This document shows, piece by piece, positions 1-10,900 of a DNA stretch of 64,000 nt. Source of the DNA: Leishmania mexicana MHOM/GT/2001/U1103. Taxonomy: Eukaryota > Euglenozoa > Kinetoplastea > Trypanosomatida > Trypanosomatidae. Position 1 is the first letter of the stretch. Every line of letters begins with the position of its first letter. The notes beneath the pieces were generated by a model. It saw nothing but the letters and a program-made list of their open reading frames with translations. It was not told the DNA's origin and made no database searches. A program made the position numbers and the translations under genes. The stretch is from positions 93,573 to 157,572 of the forward strand of contig NC_018323.1 of assembly GCF_000234665.1 (NCBI RefSeq), read 5' to 3'.

Positions 1-237
1 CCGGGCCACGGCTACGGGCGGTGCGACTTTGAGAGTCGCCGCCCGTACAGCACATGTCGCTACGAGCACGTCTGCCTCTTTTGCCGCTCTAAGGAGCACG
101 GGTGGTTCGAGGAGGGCAAGTGCCAAGGCTACCAGCAGCTGCTGACTGAGATGGAGGAATTGGGGGTCACGGAGGAGGACATTGTGACACTGCTGAACGC
201 GATGGAGAGGCCAGCGAAGCCAACGCGATCCAGGTAA
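1..237 (+). CDS. 3' end of a Cys/His-rich (zinc-finger-like) protein, partial
   Basis: The window opens inside a coding region read in frame 1, which ends at a TAA at 235-237 after 78 codons. The visible C-terminus has a dense Cys/His cluster: Cys8, Cys19, His23, Cys25, Cys28, His33 and Cys40. The CxxxH and CxxC spacings suggest zinc binding, possibly a CCCH-like or tandem treble-clef finger. The last ~38 residues are an acidic helical stretch followed by a basic Pro/Lys/Arg tail. No family can be named because most of the protein is outside the window. It is on the same strand as everything else here, so it should belong to the same polycistronic unit. Confidence 0.75.
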   Translation, partial: PGHGYGRCDFESRRPYSTCRYEHVCLFCRSKEHGWFEEGKCQGYQQLLTEMEELGVTEEDIVTLLNAMERPAKPTRSR

Positions 238-3200
238 TGCCCCCCCCCCCCTCCTCCCCCCCGCACGCGCACAACCATCTTTCATGTGGATATCAGCGAC
301 GCTCTTCGCATATATACTTATCGGTTGCACTCCTCTGACAGACGCCACGCACGCACGTACTGGGCGCCTCGTCGAGCTCGCCCCTGCCCGTCACGTACGT
401 GTGCAGGAACGAGGGACGTTGCGGTTCGGTGGCGCCTTGTGGGGATCATTTTTGCTTTCTTCTTTTTTTGGTTACCGCACATTCATGCACGCCCCCGTAC
501 ATTCGTGCGTGTGTGTGTGTGTGATCGTCCTTCTTGGCCGCAGACTTGTATGCACAGGTGCACATCTAGGGTGAGATGTGCACGTACACGTGTATGTTAT
601 CTATGTAATCTTTGGTGTGGATGGTTGCGTGATTTGTTGTCATGGATGTCGTTGCCGCGTTCTGCTGATCATACCGTTGTGTGCGCGTACGCCTGTACCG
701 CAGTTGTGATCGCAACTGCGTCCTTTCTGTATCTTTCTCTCACTATATGTATATGGATATATATACATATATTGTCTTGCTGGCGTGTGTACGCCTTCCT
801 TGGCTTTTCTTCGTCGCCTTTGTCGTTCCTGCGCCCTGTTGGGTGCCGCCGTTTTCTCCTCAGCAGCAGCTGCTGCGAGCGGCTTCTATCACCCTTGTTG
901 CACACACGCGCTTTACGACTCTCTTCCGCATTTTTCTCTATCTCTGGTCATTCGCCGTCTCTCCCTCTCTCCTTCTTCACCGTGTATGATGTCTCTGTCG
1001 TTGGGCGTGCCGAACAGCGCTCATTTTTTTTGTTGTTGTTTGCTGTGAGCGTCGGTGCGGTCTTCTGCGTCCCCAGCGTTTGGTGGCTCTCCCTCTCCGT
1101 TTCTCTCGCCTTGCACACGTTTCTCTCATTTCAGGTTGCTTTGGCATCTCTCCCTCTCTTCCATTTTTGTCGTGATACCGTCGTTGATACCGCCTGGTTG
1201 CGCCTGCATGTGTGTGTGCGTGTGTGTGTGCGCGTGTGCGTCTTGTCTATCCGTGTTTTCCGTCTTTCTGAGCAGTGGCGGCAATAGACTTGCGATTCTT
1301 CGCCTTTTGTTCGTGTTTTCTTTCCTCATTGATTCGTGCTGCTGCTTTGTTTTGTTTTGTTTCTTCTTCAAAAGCTCTGGTGCTCACAGAGGCTCTTGCT
1401 GCCACACCATTGCCAACACACACACTCACGTGCTACTAGGAGGCTCAATCCACCTTGTACAGGAACTTTGCCCCTCTTTGTTTTTTTGTTTCTTTTGCAT
1501 ATTATGTTCGAAGGCGAGTGACACGTGTTATGTCTGTGCGTTGCTGTCGAGCCGCTGCGGCTGCTACTGCTTCTTTGTTGTTGTGTTCACCATCGCTCAT
1601 CCATCCTCTCCCCCTTCCGCTCATTCCCTCCCGTGGCCCGACTCTCTCTCTCTGTCTCCGCCTCTTTTGCGTTACCTCGTCTCCCTTCTAGATCTCTATG
1701 TTTTGATTTATCTTTGCTGCTTCACGATTCATGAACTGTTTTTTGTGTTCTTGTCGACGTCTTTTCTGTGTCACCGATGCTGTCCCCTCACATACCCCAT
1801 CACCGCCTGTGTGTCTTTGCGTGGCTGCCGCTGAGGCTGTCTCTTCCCCTATCTGTTTTCGGGTTTCTGCAGTGTCCAGCGTCTCTTCTTAAAGTGCGCG
1901 TGTGCTTGTCGGCATCGAGGGTGGTGTGCGTGGGCCACCTCGAGAAACACTACGCTGTTATGTGTGTGTGTGTGTATGTATGTCAGTGCCTGTGTCTAGG
2001 CATGCCAGATGGTTTTTCGTTGATGCAGAGAGTACCCTTCAACTTCTAGACATGTTTGTCTCTCCATCCCTCTTGCTCCTCATGTGCCGTGAGCGCTCTC
2101 TCTGCCCTTTGTGTTTTGCCGTGTATCGCGGATGTGCGAATGTGACTCACCTTTTCCCTCTTGATCCTGCCAGCGCGGCTGTTCTTGTGGCTGTTGCTTC
2201 GTAATGGCAATATCGCCGGAATAGAGAACAGCATCTCTGGTGGGAGGCACTCTTCCTCTCTTCCCTGTCCTCTAGCGTGTGGCGCAGCTGGGCTGTGGGA
2301 CGGTGGCGGGGGCCGTTTTCTTTTTATTGTGATTGTTCAGTCTGTTGGTGTTGTTGTGCACGGATTTGCGCGGTGCCGTACACTGGACACCTTATCTCTC
2401 TCCGAGGCCCCTCTCTGTATACATTTTCTGGCGTCTCCTGTGTGTATGTGGTGTGTGTGTGTGTGTGTGTGTCTATCTCTGCGTGCGCGCTTCGCTTGCC
2501 CTGCCAATGTTTCGCTATCCCCTCCCTCTCTCGTGGCGCGTTGATTTCGGTATTTTTTTTGTGTTTCCTCTACCGTGTTACCACACACACACGCACACGC
2601 GCTCTCTCTGTTGCTCTCTTGCGCCCCCCCCCTCTTCCCTTTTTTGACGTTTTTATAGCTTCTCATCTCCTCCTATTTCCACGCTATTTACTTCTCTCGT
2701 CATGTGTGCCTCTGTGCCTGTTTCTTCGTTACGTGTGTGCGTGTGGTTGTCTCTCGTCTGGCCCCTCCTCACCTCCTCCTGTCCGATCCCCTGCGTCTTC
2801 TGAGTCCTTTCCTCCCGAAGCGAATCGAGTGGCCAGATTGATGCGCTACCTCTTCTTCCCCCTTCCCACATGCACGCAGCAACAACAACAGTAAACAACG
2901 CACGGACAAAGAAAGAGCTGCAGCAGATGATTTGGCAGGGAGACGAGAGCACAGACGCCTTGCCTAGCTCTCCTCACCATTCTAGCCAAGGCTGGAGAAT
3001 GGTGACGCGCCTCTCTGACGTGTAGGGGATGGGGCGTGACACCTCGTGTGACCATCTCCTATCTCTCTACCATGTCTTCATGCCTGGGAGGTGCACACAT
3101 GCAGTGCATCTCAAACTCTTCAAGCAAGTAAAAAACAAAACAGCCAGAAACTGGCACCGATCAACCTTCACGCCTCCCCTTCTGCCTCTGCCTCTGCTCT

Positions 3201-3638
3201 ACCTCGCTCTTTTTCGTTTGTTGTTCTGCTCCACGCAGCACATCTTCCATCCTCTCACCTGCGCCTCGGACGTGTGCATCGGTGTGCCTTTGTACGGCAC
3301 CTGATCAATGTATGCCATCATGCGTGTATCTTGAGCACTTGCTTGCCTTTTCTTTTCTGGCCAGTCATTTGTTCTTTTTTTTCATTGCTTGGGTGCATCT
3401 TCTACCTCAGCGCTGGTGGGGCATGTGTGTGTGGCGCCGCCGCCGTCTTCATCCCCATCGTCTTCATTGACGTCATCGTGCTCATCGCTGTTGCGTGCGT
3501 GGGGGACCGACGTGTGCGTTGTGCGTCTGTGTGGCGATCCGAGACGGGTGAGCTCAACCGCGTCGTCTCTCGCAGCGAGTCTTCGTCCCTCTTCCTCTTC
3601 GTGTCTTGTGCATCTTTTTTTTTGTTGTTGCTTTGCCG
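238..3638. other. Intergenic region, pyrimidine- and TG-rich
   Basis: This 3.4-kb stretch is T/C-rich and low in complexity. It has a poly-C tract at 241-259 and TG/CG microsatellites near 507-522, 1206-1240, 1963-1980 and 2450-2472. The long open frames in it, such as the one over 286-1287, encode Cys/Ser/Leu/Val-rich low-complexity peptides and look like chance readings of pyrimidine-rich UTR. It should hold the 3' UTR of the upstream gene and the 5' UTR and splice-acceptor region of the next. I see no RNA gene. Confidence 0.7.
3370..3410 (+). promoter_or_regulatory. Candidate trans-splice acceptor for the EHD-like gene
   Basis: A T/C-rich tract including an eight-T run is followed by an AG at 3409-3410, the arrangement used for spliced-leader addition in kinetoplastids. 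Other AGs (near 3574 and 3667) also follow pyrimidine tracts. The exact site is uncertain, and it bears on which start codon is used downstream. Confidence 0.3.
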
Positions 3639-5525
3639 ATGCCCATCTTGGGTGCGGCTACCCCGGAGCCTCTATGTGGGAGGGAGACGGGCGGCAGCGT
3701 ACCAGGCAGCATGGAGACGCTCATCAAGAAGCTCCACCTTCTCTACACTCAGCGCGTGCGGCCGCTGGAAGAGATGTACAGCTTCGACACCTTCCGCCCC
3801 AGCTGGTATGAGGAGACGATCCTCAACGAGCGTCCCTTCATTACGCTATTTGGCCCGTGGTCGGCTGGCAAGACCACCTTCATCAACTACCTCTTGCAGA
3901 GCAACCACTTGTGGACTGGTCCGCAGCCGACAACGGCAGAGTTCACGGTGGTGATGTACGGCAAAGAACCGGGCCCGATTGCCGGCCAGGCGCTGGCCAA
4001 CTCGAAGCACTTGCCGTTCAAGGGCCTTCTCTATTTTGGCGAGTCCTTCATCAACAACCTCAAGGGATTCCAGGTGCCCCATCCACTCCTGGAGCGCGTC
4101 ACGCTCATCGACACTCCTGGGGTGCTGGAGAGCGCTAAGGACATTCACCAGCGCAAGTACGACTACGTGAAGGTGTGCCGCTGGTTTGCGGAGCGAAGCG
4201 ACTTGATCTTCGTCTTTTTCGACCCCAGCAAGCTGGATGCCGGTGGGGAGCTTCGCCAGCTCTTCCAAACCTCCTTCAAGGGGATCGAGAATCGTCTCCG
4301 CCTCGTATTGAACAAGGCCGACGCCATCTCCACCCAGGAGCTCATGCGGGTCTATGGCAGTTTGTTCTGGAACTTATCCAACTTCATCAACACAACGGAG
4401 CCGCCGCGTGTCTACGTTGGCAGTTTTTGGGATAAGCCGTACAACCCAAACTCCTTCTCTCGTCTCTTCGCAGAGGAGAAGTTAGACCTGCTGCATGAGT
4501 TGCTCGAGATTATTCCGCAACAGGCGAGGGACAAGAAGATCGCGTCGCTCATTCAGCGAGCCAAGGAGGTGCTCGTGCATGCCCTCATCGTTGGTGGCAT
4601 CCGGGCCGACCTGCCGGTTCTCTTCGGCAAGTCCAAGGCAAAGAAAAAGGCGGCGGAGCAGCTGCCAAGGCGCTACGAACTCATCGGCGCTAGCTACAAG
4701 ATGAACCACCGCGACTTCCCGCCGGTGCAGGCCTATCGATCTTTTCTGGAGCGCTACGACGTCGCGAAGTTCCCATCGCTGCAGAAACCGGAGAAGGCTG
4801 GTCTCATCCGCGGCATTCAAGAGCTGATTGACACGATCCTGCCATCCATGCTGCGGCCGGTGTGCAACACCCGAGCCGCGAACCCGTTTGAGGAGGATAA
4901 GTGGACGGGCTTGCTCAGCATGTACCGCGATCACGTGCTTTTGCAGCGTGATGGGCGGCCTGGCATGCAGGGAGACACTGACAAGGTCGCCTCCACCATG
5001 GGTAAGGCGGTGCCTGACTCGGCGTCCCTGGGTCCGTCTTCCAGTATTGCCGCCACCCCCGCCCCCGGCCCGTCGTCTCTACTTGGCCCCGGCACCGCAG
5101 TCGCAGCATCTTCTGCGTCGCCATCCTTCACACAGTCGCCTTCCCTCGCGATGGCTGCTTCTTCCACGGCTGCCGCCACTCCGCCGCCGCTGCCATCATC
5201 CGCAGCGACGTCGTCGCCAGCTGACATGCAAGCCATGATGGCGATAATGCAGCAGATGGCTGCATATCAGCAGCAGCAACAAGAGCAAGACCGACGGAGC
5301 AGCAGTGCACCTGCGACCGTCAACTCACACGGGACACGATCTTCATCGCCCCCACAGACATCAGGAAATCCTGTTGAGTCCTCCGTCCCGGTGACCCCGC
5401 AAGAGTCGGACATAAACAGCGAACCGTGCCTACTTACCGTGGCGCCTCAACCCGCCATGCCCGACAACTGCGCTTCCCAGATTAACGCATGGACTCGCGA
5501 GGACGTGTCAAAGGCGCCACACTGA
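3639..5525 (+). CDS. EHD/dynamin-superfamily-like GTPase without an EH domain
   Basis: From the ATG at 3639 the protein has 628 residues. It carries a full set of GTPase motifs: P-loop GPWSAGKTT at residues 72-80, DTPG at 158-161 and NKAD at 225-228. An EHD-type region beginning LYTQ..PLEE precedes the P-loop, and a helical segment with basic KAKKK and a DFPP motif follows. EHD proteins are membrane-remodelling ATPases of endosomes. Here the C-terminal EH domain is absent and is replaced from about residue 455 by a Ser/Ala/Pro- and Gln-rich tail. In Leishmania this type has been annotated as sarcoplasmic-reticulum-glycoprotein-like (from memory). The in-frame ATG at 3711 aligns better with EHD N-termini, would give 604 residues, and may be the real start if splicing uses the AG near 3667. 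Confidence 0.85.
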   Translation: MPILGAATPEPLCGRETGGSVPGSMETLIKKLHLLYTQRVRPLEEMYSFDTFRPSWYEETILNERPFITLFGPWSAGKTTFINYLLQSNHLWTGPQPTTAEFTVVMYGKEPGPIAGQALANSKHLPFKGLLYFGESFINNLKGFQVPHPLLERVTLIDTPGVLESAKDIHQRKYDYVKVCRWFAERSDLIFVFFDPSKLDAGGELRQLFQTSFKGIENRLRLVLNKADAISTQELMRVYGSLFWNLSNFINTTEPPRVYVGSFWDKPYNPNSFSRLFAEEKLDLLHELLEIIPQQARDKKIASLIQRAKEVLVHALIVGGIRADLPVLFGKSKAKKKAAEQLPRRYELIGASYKMNHRDFPPVQAYRSFLERYDVAKFPSLQKPEKAGLIRGIQELIDTILPSMLRPVCNTRAANPFEEDKWTGLLSMYRDHVLLQRDGRPGMQGDTDKVASTMGKAVPDSASLGPSSSIAATPAPGPSSLLGPGTAVAASSASPSFTQSPSLAMAASSTAAATPPPLPSSAATSSPADMQAMMAIMQQMAAYQQQQQEQDRRSSSAPATVNSHGTRSSSPPQTSGNPVESSVPVTPQESDINSEPCLLTVAPQPAMPDNCASQINAWTREDVSKAPH

Positions 5526-6938
5526 GACGAGCGCTGCGCTTCCTTCGTATCACAAGCTCGTCTCTCCGTCTCTTCTACTCACATTCCCGGGCAACCAGGA
5601 GGATCACTGATCTGCCGCTGTGGGCGCGTCGAAGCTCCTTCCCTCCTTTGTGCGTCTTCTTGTGTCTGCGCGGGTGCGCTCGCGGTCTCTCCGTGGTCTC
5701 CTCATATTCGCCCACGATGACACCACCTTGCCCGGTGTGGGATGGTGCATGCCGTGTGGAAAGGGCTCTTGGGGGGATGACAGGCGGGGCCAGAGCTTGG
5801 CTCCGTCACCTCTTCCTCCGCTTCCGTCTGTACACGACTTCACTATCCCCTTCCTCCGTGGCGTTCCCGCGTTTCGCTAGTCTCTTCCTCAGCCTTTGCT
5901 TCTTTTTTTCTCTGCGCTGCCACCTCGTCATGGCGACCTGAAATGGTGCGGCCAGGGGTTGGAGAGCGCTTGTCCGCTGCCCCCGCTTTATGATGTAGGA
6001 CACCATCAGCGCAGGGCCTACCCCCCGCACACCTCACGCACACAAAGCGAAAGGAACTGAGGAGGGGCGGAGGGCAATGAAGGGAACAGTCGTTGATGCC
6101 GCATGTGTACCTACGAGGCGTCGTGGCCATCGCTGAGATGGAGTGGCGGGGGCGGGGACACACGCACCAACAAGTTCCAAAAAGGCTTTCTCAACTTTTA
6201 CTGACGCTGCGCGCACGTGACGCCGCCACCGCTTCTGCCAAGGATGTGCACAAGGGGTGAGGGTGGGGGGGTCATCCATGTATGAATGAAGGGGCGAGGG
6301 TGTGCCATTTCACGCTCTCTTCTGATATCTTCACATAGCTGCCACGTTGTAGTCCCCTTCCTAGGTGCGTTGTGCGACACGAGTCTCACCTCCGCACCAC
6401 TATCTTCTCACTGCTCTGCACACGCTGACTCCTTTGTCTCCACTTGCTACGCGTCTCTTCTCTTTGGTTGCTTCTGCATATCAGGGCACATACACTGCGG
6501 CGGTTTATACTGTTGCTGCGCCCTACCACGTGAACCACGTGCGTGCGCCTTCTTGCCACGTGACCACCTCGTTGTTGATACCGCAGACAACTGCATCGTT
6601 GGTGCGCGCAGACACAGACTGTAGTGCGTGGTGAATGAAGAGAGGAGGAAGAGCCGTCACTCTCTCCCTCCCTCGTACCGCTCTGGCTCGTGGGCATTGT
6701 GCAAGGCACCCATGCAGCCGCCCACGCGCACGTTTCAGCAACGCGCCTCAGCGGCCGCTGTTGTAACGGCCGCCAACCTACAGCCTCTGCTTTTCCAACG
6801 CTGTGTGACTGTTTCATTGCGAGGGAGAGGTGAGTGGGGGGACGCGCACTACCGGCGATACCGCGAAGAGCAAGAAGCTCAGCCGTCTCTGTTGCACCGC
6901 TTTCGCTTTCTCCCTCACTCAGTGTTCGGCGGGACACG
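5526..6938. other. Intergenic region between the EHD-like gene and the frame-disrupted gene
   Basis: About 1.4 kb of mixed, mostly pyrimidine-rich sequence with no open frame of convincing codon use. It probably holds the 3' UTR of the GTPase gene and the 5' UTR of the next. No repeat or RNA gene is recognised. Confidence 0.65.
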
Positions 6939-7976
6939 ATGCGCGGCGAGGTCTGTGATGATGGCCTGCATGCAACACCCCCGTCGAGCAGTTGTGACAG
7001 CCACAATAGCAGTCATGTCCTCCATGACCCTGAGCTGCTTGATTTGATGGAGGCTGCGGAGGATATGGCGCTGTTCTTCCGCGCTCGAGCCAACTACAGC
7101 GAGGCACCGCCTTCCAACAATGAAATCGCTTCTCGCATGTCAGAGCAAACACCCAACGCCACGAACACAGACGGCCCGGCACCCGTAGATCTACCTGCCG
7201 CAGCGTCACTGCCTTGCCTGCCCACTTCGCTCCTTGTTGACGGATCGCTGTTTATGCGTGAGATTCCGGTGTCGTCGCCCGCCGCCAAAGCGCACGGCAA
7301 GATATCATTTCTCTTCGGAGCGGTGGGTGTCTCAACCGGCTCGGTCTTCTGCCCTTTCACGTGCGGCTTTGTCTCCATGTGCTCGCCACACTGGGGCCAG
7401 CTGTGCGCGGTCGGCCTCAGAGTTCGTATGTCGCTGCACGGTGGCAGGCGCGTGGTGCCACAGAAGCCGGACCTGCTGCTAGCCCGCGCACGCCAGCTGC
7501 AGGGATGCACCATGCAAGGCAGCCCCAAGATATCCAGCAAGTCGACGCAGCCTCATAGCGCCAGCTCTGCGAAGGCGCTCAAGGACTCTAGGTGTACGGA
7601 GACGAGACGGTGGCTTCCAGCAGCGCTTTTCGAGACGTGGGGCTGGAGCCCGCACCTGCAGCAGACGCTCGGCGCCACTGGAGAGCGCGGCCGCCTTCCG
7701 TGCTGCGGTAGAGGCACATATGCTCACTGGAGACCTCTGCAAAGGCGCACAAGTCATACCAGTCGCGGGGGCTGGTGGCAGTCGTGCAGGGATACCAGCT
7801 CCTTTCGGCGCACGGCAGCGCACCACGTCCGCGAGAGGTGGAACCCGAGAGGTACAGGCAGCGGCGCGCTGCCCGTGGAACACCCGATGTCGCGTCCTGC
7901 AGCCCCCCTCCTCCTCGAGGCTGGGCTGTTCGTCTACAAGGGCGGTCGCGTCGTGGGTCACCGTTTCGGCATCTAA
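6939..7976 (+). CDS. Candidate 5' portion of the large unknown gene, in a different frame
   Basis: From the ATG at 6939 a 345-codon frame runs to a TAA at 7974-7976. Up to about 7590 it looks coding: third positions favour G/C and the peptide is a balanced, acidic-start sequence (for example LLDLMEAAEDMALFFRAR). From about 7590 to 7870 the same frame becomes rich in Trp, Arg, Cys and His, as out-of-frame reading does in G/C-rich DNA. Its last ~35 codons (LFVYKGGRVV region) again look coding. It overlaps, in another frame, the 5' end of the 1,236-codon frame that starts at 7720. The simplest reading is that both belong to one gene broken by indels, either real (a pseudogene) or sequencing errors. 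Confidence 0.4.
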   Translation: MRGEVCDDGLHATPPSSSCDSHNSSHVLHDPELLDLMEAAEDMALFFRARANYSEAPPSNNEIASRMSEQTPNATNTDGPAPVDLPAAASLPCLPTSLLVDGSLFMREIPVSSPAAKAHGKISFLFGAVGVSTGSVFCPFTCGFVSMCSPHWGQLCAVGLRVRMSLHGGRRVVPQKPDLLLARARQLQGCTMQGSPKISSKSTQPHSASSAKALKDSRCTETRRWLPAALFETWGWSPHLQQTLGATGERGRLPCCGRGTYAHWRPLQRRTSHTSRGGWWQSCRDTSSFRRTAAHHVRERWNPRGTGSGALPVEHPMSRPAAPLLLEAGLFVYKGGRVVGHRFGI

Positions 7977-10900
7977 GCCGATGGGGCAGGCGCCGAAGCT
8001 CCCGCATCCGTGGCCTGCGTGGACGGAAGCCCACACGGACCGCCCCACGTTGCGGCTATTCGGCCTACCCGCCTGCGGTGCCGCGCTGGCCCAGCTGGCG
8101 GGGCAGATGCAAGATGCGTCGGAGCAGGGCCAGCTTGCCGCGACGTCGCGACTATACTTCTGCCCCCTTGCCCACGCCGTGGATTACAGGGGCACTGACT
8201 TGCGTGCGTTTGATGTGGAGTGGGGCCGGGGGCACTGCCACGACGGCGGCGGCAGTGGCGCATCCGCTGCGCCGCGAACGACAGCGGCACTCAGTGACTC
8301 GTCTCCTGTGCTATCGCTCGGGATGGAACTGCCCGTAAGCGATGATGGTGACCCTGCTGAGGCGGCGGCCGGACGCGCGGCCTCCACTCCGCCGCTGCGA
8401 GTGGTCGTCTTCAGCAACGCCCACATGCTCTTGAAGCGAGCGATTCGCCGCTTGCTAGATCAATGGACCCGGAATGGAGCGTCAGTGCGCAAGCTACGCC
8501 AGCAGCAAGAGCGCGCGCGGGCCGGGCCGCGCGAGTGGCGCACGCTCATGGATAGGCACCTGCTTCTTCCGCTTGATGCCGCGGCCATTCTGCCCCACGT
8601 GCAAAGTCTCTCGACCCCCTTCGGCGACGTGCAGGCCGTCTTTATTGGCTACACGGCAAGCCAAGGCCCTGTCGAGGGGGCGAAGGTGATGAATCGGCCA
8701 TTGGATGCGGGTAAGCATGCGCCACCTCCTCTGCCGGTGTTACCGACATCAACATCGTCTGTAGGTTTCCCCGCGCGCGTCGAGCTTGCGGTGAGCGCGA
8801 GCGCGCATTCGGACTTGCTTCATGTGGAGGAACCCCTCTCCGCTGCTTTGCTCCGTGCATCCACCCTCTATCGCAGGTGCCTCGACGCAGCACAGCGTCG
8901 TGAGTTGGTGGAGGCGGTGGTGCAGAGCACTGTGGATGGCGCTCCTGCGGGAGCTTTCTTCATGAAGCGGCAGTCTCAGCGACTCTCTAGTGGTCGTCTT
9001 TTATTCAAAACCAGTAAAGTGCCCCTAACTGGCACTCAAGGTCGCCTGCAGCTGCACGAGGCGTGCGAGGCTGCCCTGTCGCTCTTATCCCCACTGGAAG
9101 GCTTCCTGCACCCCCACCTCGGCACTGAGCGAACTCGTGGCAACCGTCCTGCGAGGGACGACGATGTCGTGTCGCTGCTTGTCATGTACCCATTCTTGAG
9201 CACCGTGCGCATTCGCCACGTTCTGCTAAGCGCTTTTCACGTACGTGTTACACCAACCTCGACCGCGGGTGACGATGCTCCATCGGCTGTGGCTGCTGCT
9301 GCTGCCGATGGCCCTGGCGCAGCTGGGGAGGTGGCGTGTGTCCGCGGCGGCACCGACAGTGGTCCTGTTGTTCCTGCAGCGGCGCCTCCCTGCGACCCCC
9401 GCGTCCACTTTGTCGAGTCGCGCCTGCGTGTCAATGAACACGAGCAGCGCGAGCGTCATGTCCTGCTGCAGGCGGCGAAGGTGTGTGCCGCGGCGGCGGC
9501 GGCCTCAGTGAGGGCAACCCCTTCCTGTGCGCCACGCGCACCGCTTCTTTTTCAAGCGTATGCCGCCTATGTGGAGCCTCCGGTGCTGCTGGGGTTGTGG
9601 ACGCCAACGCTTCCGTTCCGGGCCCCCACGTTGGCGGATGTGATGGCGTTGCGCTGCTTCTTGTTAGAGCCACTCCGCACCAGCTACGCAGCCTCGGACC
9701 GAGCTCCTACAGATGCGCTGCCTCGCGCCGGCTACGCGGACGGCGGCGGTAGCGGTGGCATGGTCGCGCTTCGAGTGGATGATGTGGATGCCATTCACTT
9801 TGACGACGCCGACGGGGCAACGCGCCACAGACGCACCCACTGCATGTTTGGCATCCGGGCATCCCTGTCCCCCGCATCTACAGCTACACCACGCCCGCGA
9901 ACAGGAGCCGGCGCGGTGGGTGAGGAGAGTCTGCGGGACGCGAGCGGCCGCGACCTCATCGCGCGTGAGCTGGCGCTGTTGGAGACGCTGCTGCAGCAGT
10001 GTCTCAAGGAATGCGCGCGGTCAGCGACGTTTTTCCCGCTGTGGGCGGAGCACCGCCGCTACGACGACGCTTCTCCCTGTGCTACCACGTACCAAAGCAG
10101 CAAGGCGGGCCCCATGACGAGCCGTGGCGATGGTGGCCCTGCGGGGCTCAATTTGCTGCCCTTCCCGTTCTTTCCCTCAGGAACAAATCACCATCCCTCT
10201 CTCAACTTTTCTGGCGCGATGGAGTCGTTGGCGTCGTGGGCGCCACAATTGATAGAGCTGCGTCTTTTGAGCTTGGCTGCGGCACAACGGCCTTTACTCT
10301 CCCTGACGATCCGCAGTCGGGTGGTGCTGCTTGAGTCGGTGTACGTGCCGGCCAGCGACGAGGTGGACGCACCGGACGACGATGCCGAGAAGGTTGCGGC
10401 AAGGAGCGGAAGAAAAGGGCCCAACCACGCTTTTTTTCGACGCGGGCAGGTGTGCGAGGTGGCCGGCTTTGTTCCCTGCGACCTTCTCCTTGGCCGCGAA
10501 GCGGCGTCAACGGCGTCGGAGGGCGCCGGGGGGTCCATGAGCCGCGACCAGAGCGCCACGTGTGGGATGTCTTTTCCACGCCTCGTGCGGCAGCAGGTGG
10601 CTGGTTGCTCTCTCAGTGAGCGGCGAGTGATAGAGCACTACATGGCCCAGCAACGGCACGCGTCGACCTTGCCGTTGCTGCGCTGTTGCATCGCTCCCCA
10701 GCTGCGCCAGGAAGATCATCTGAGACAGCCGTGCACCGGCCTTTTCGTGCTTGCCCCCCGCTGCGCCGTTGTCGGCGGCTACCGCTCCCTTCACTACTAC
10801 GGCCTGCCTCTGCTTCACCTGCCATTGCTCATCATGGCTGGCGGTTTAGCCCGCTCTCCGCCTCCCCACTCGGCCGTAAGCGCCTCTAAGCTGAGCAAGA

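Noticed and set aside
286..1287. 333-codon open frame in the first intergenic region
   Set aside because: The peptide is Cys/Ser/Leu/Val-rich low-complexity sequence from TG- and TC-rich DNA, which rarely contains stop codons; the pattern fits UTR, not protein.
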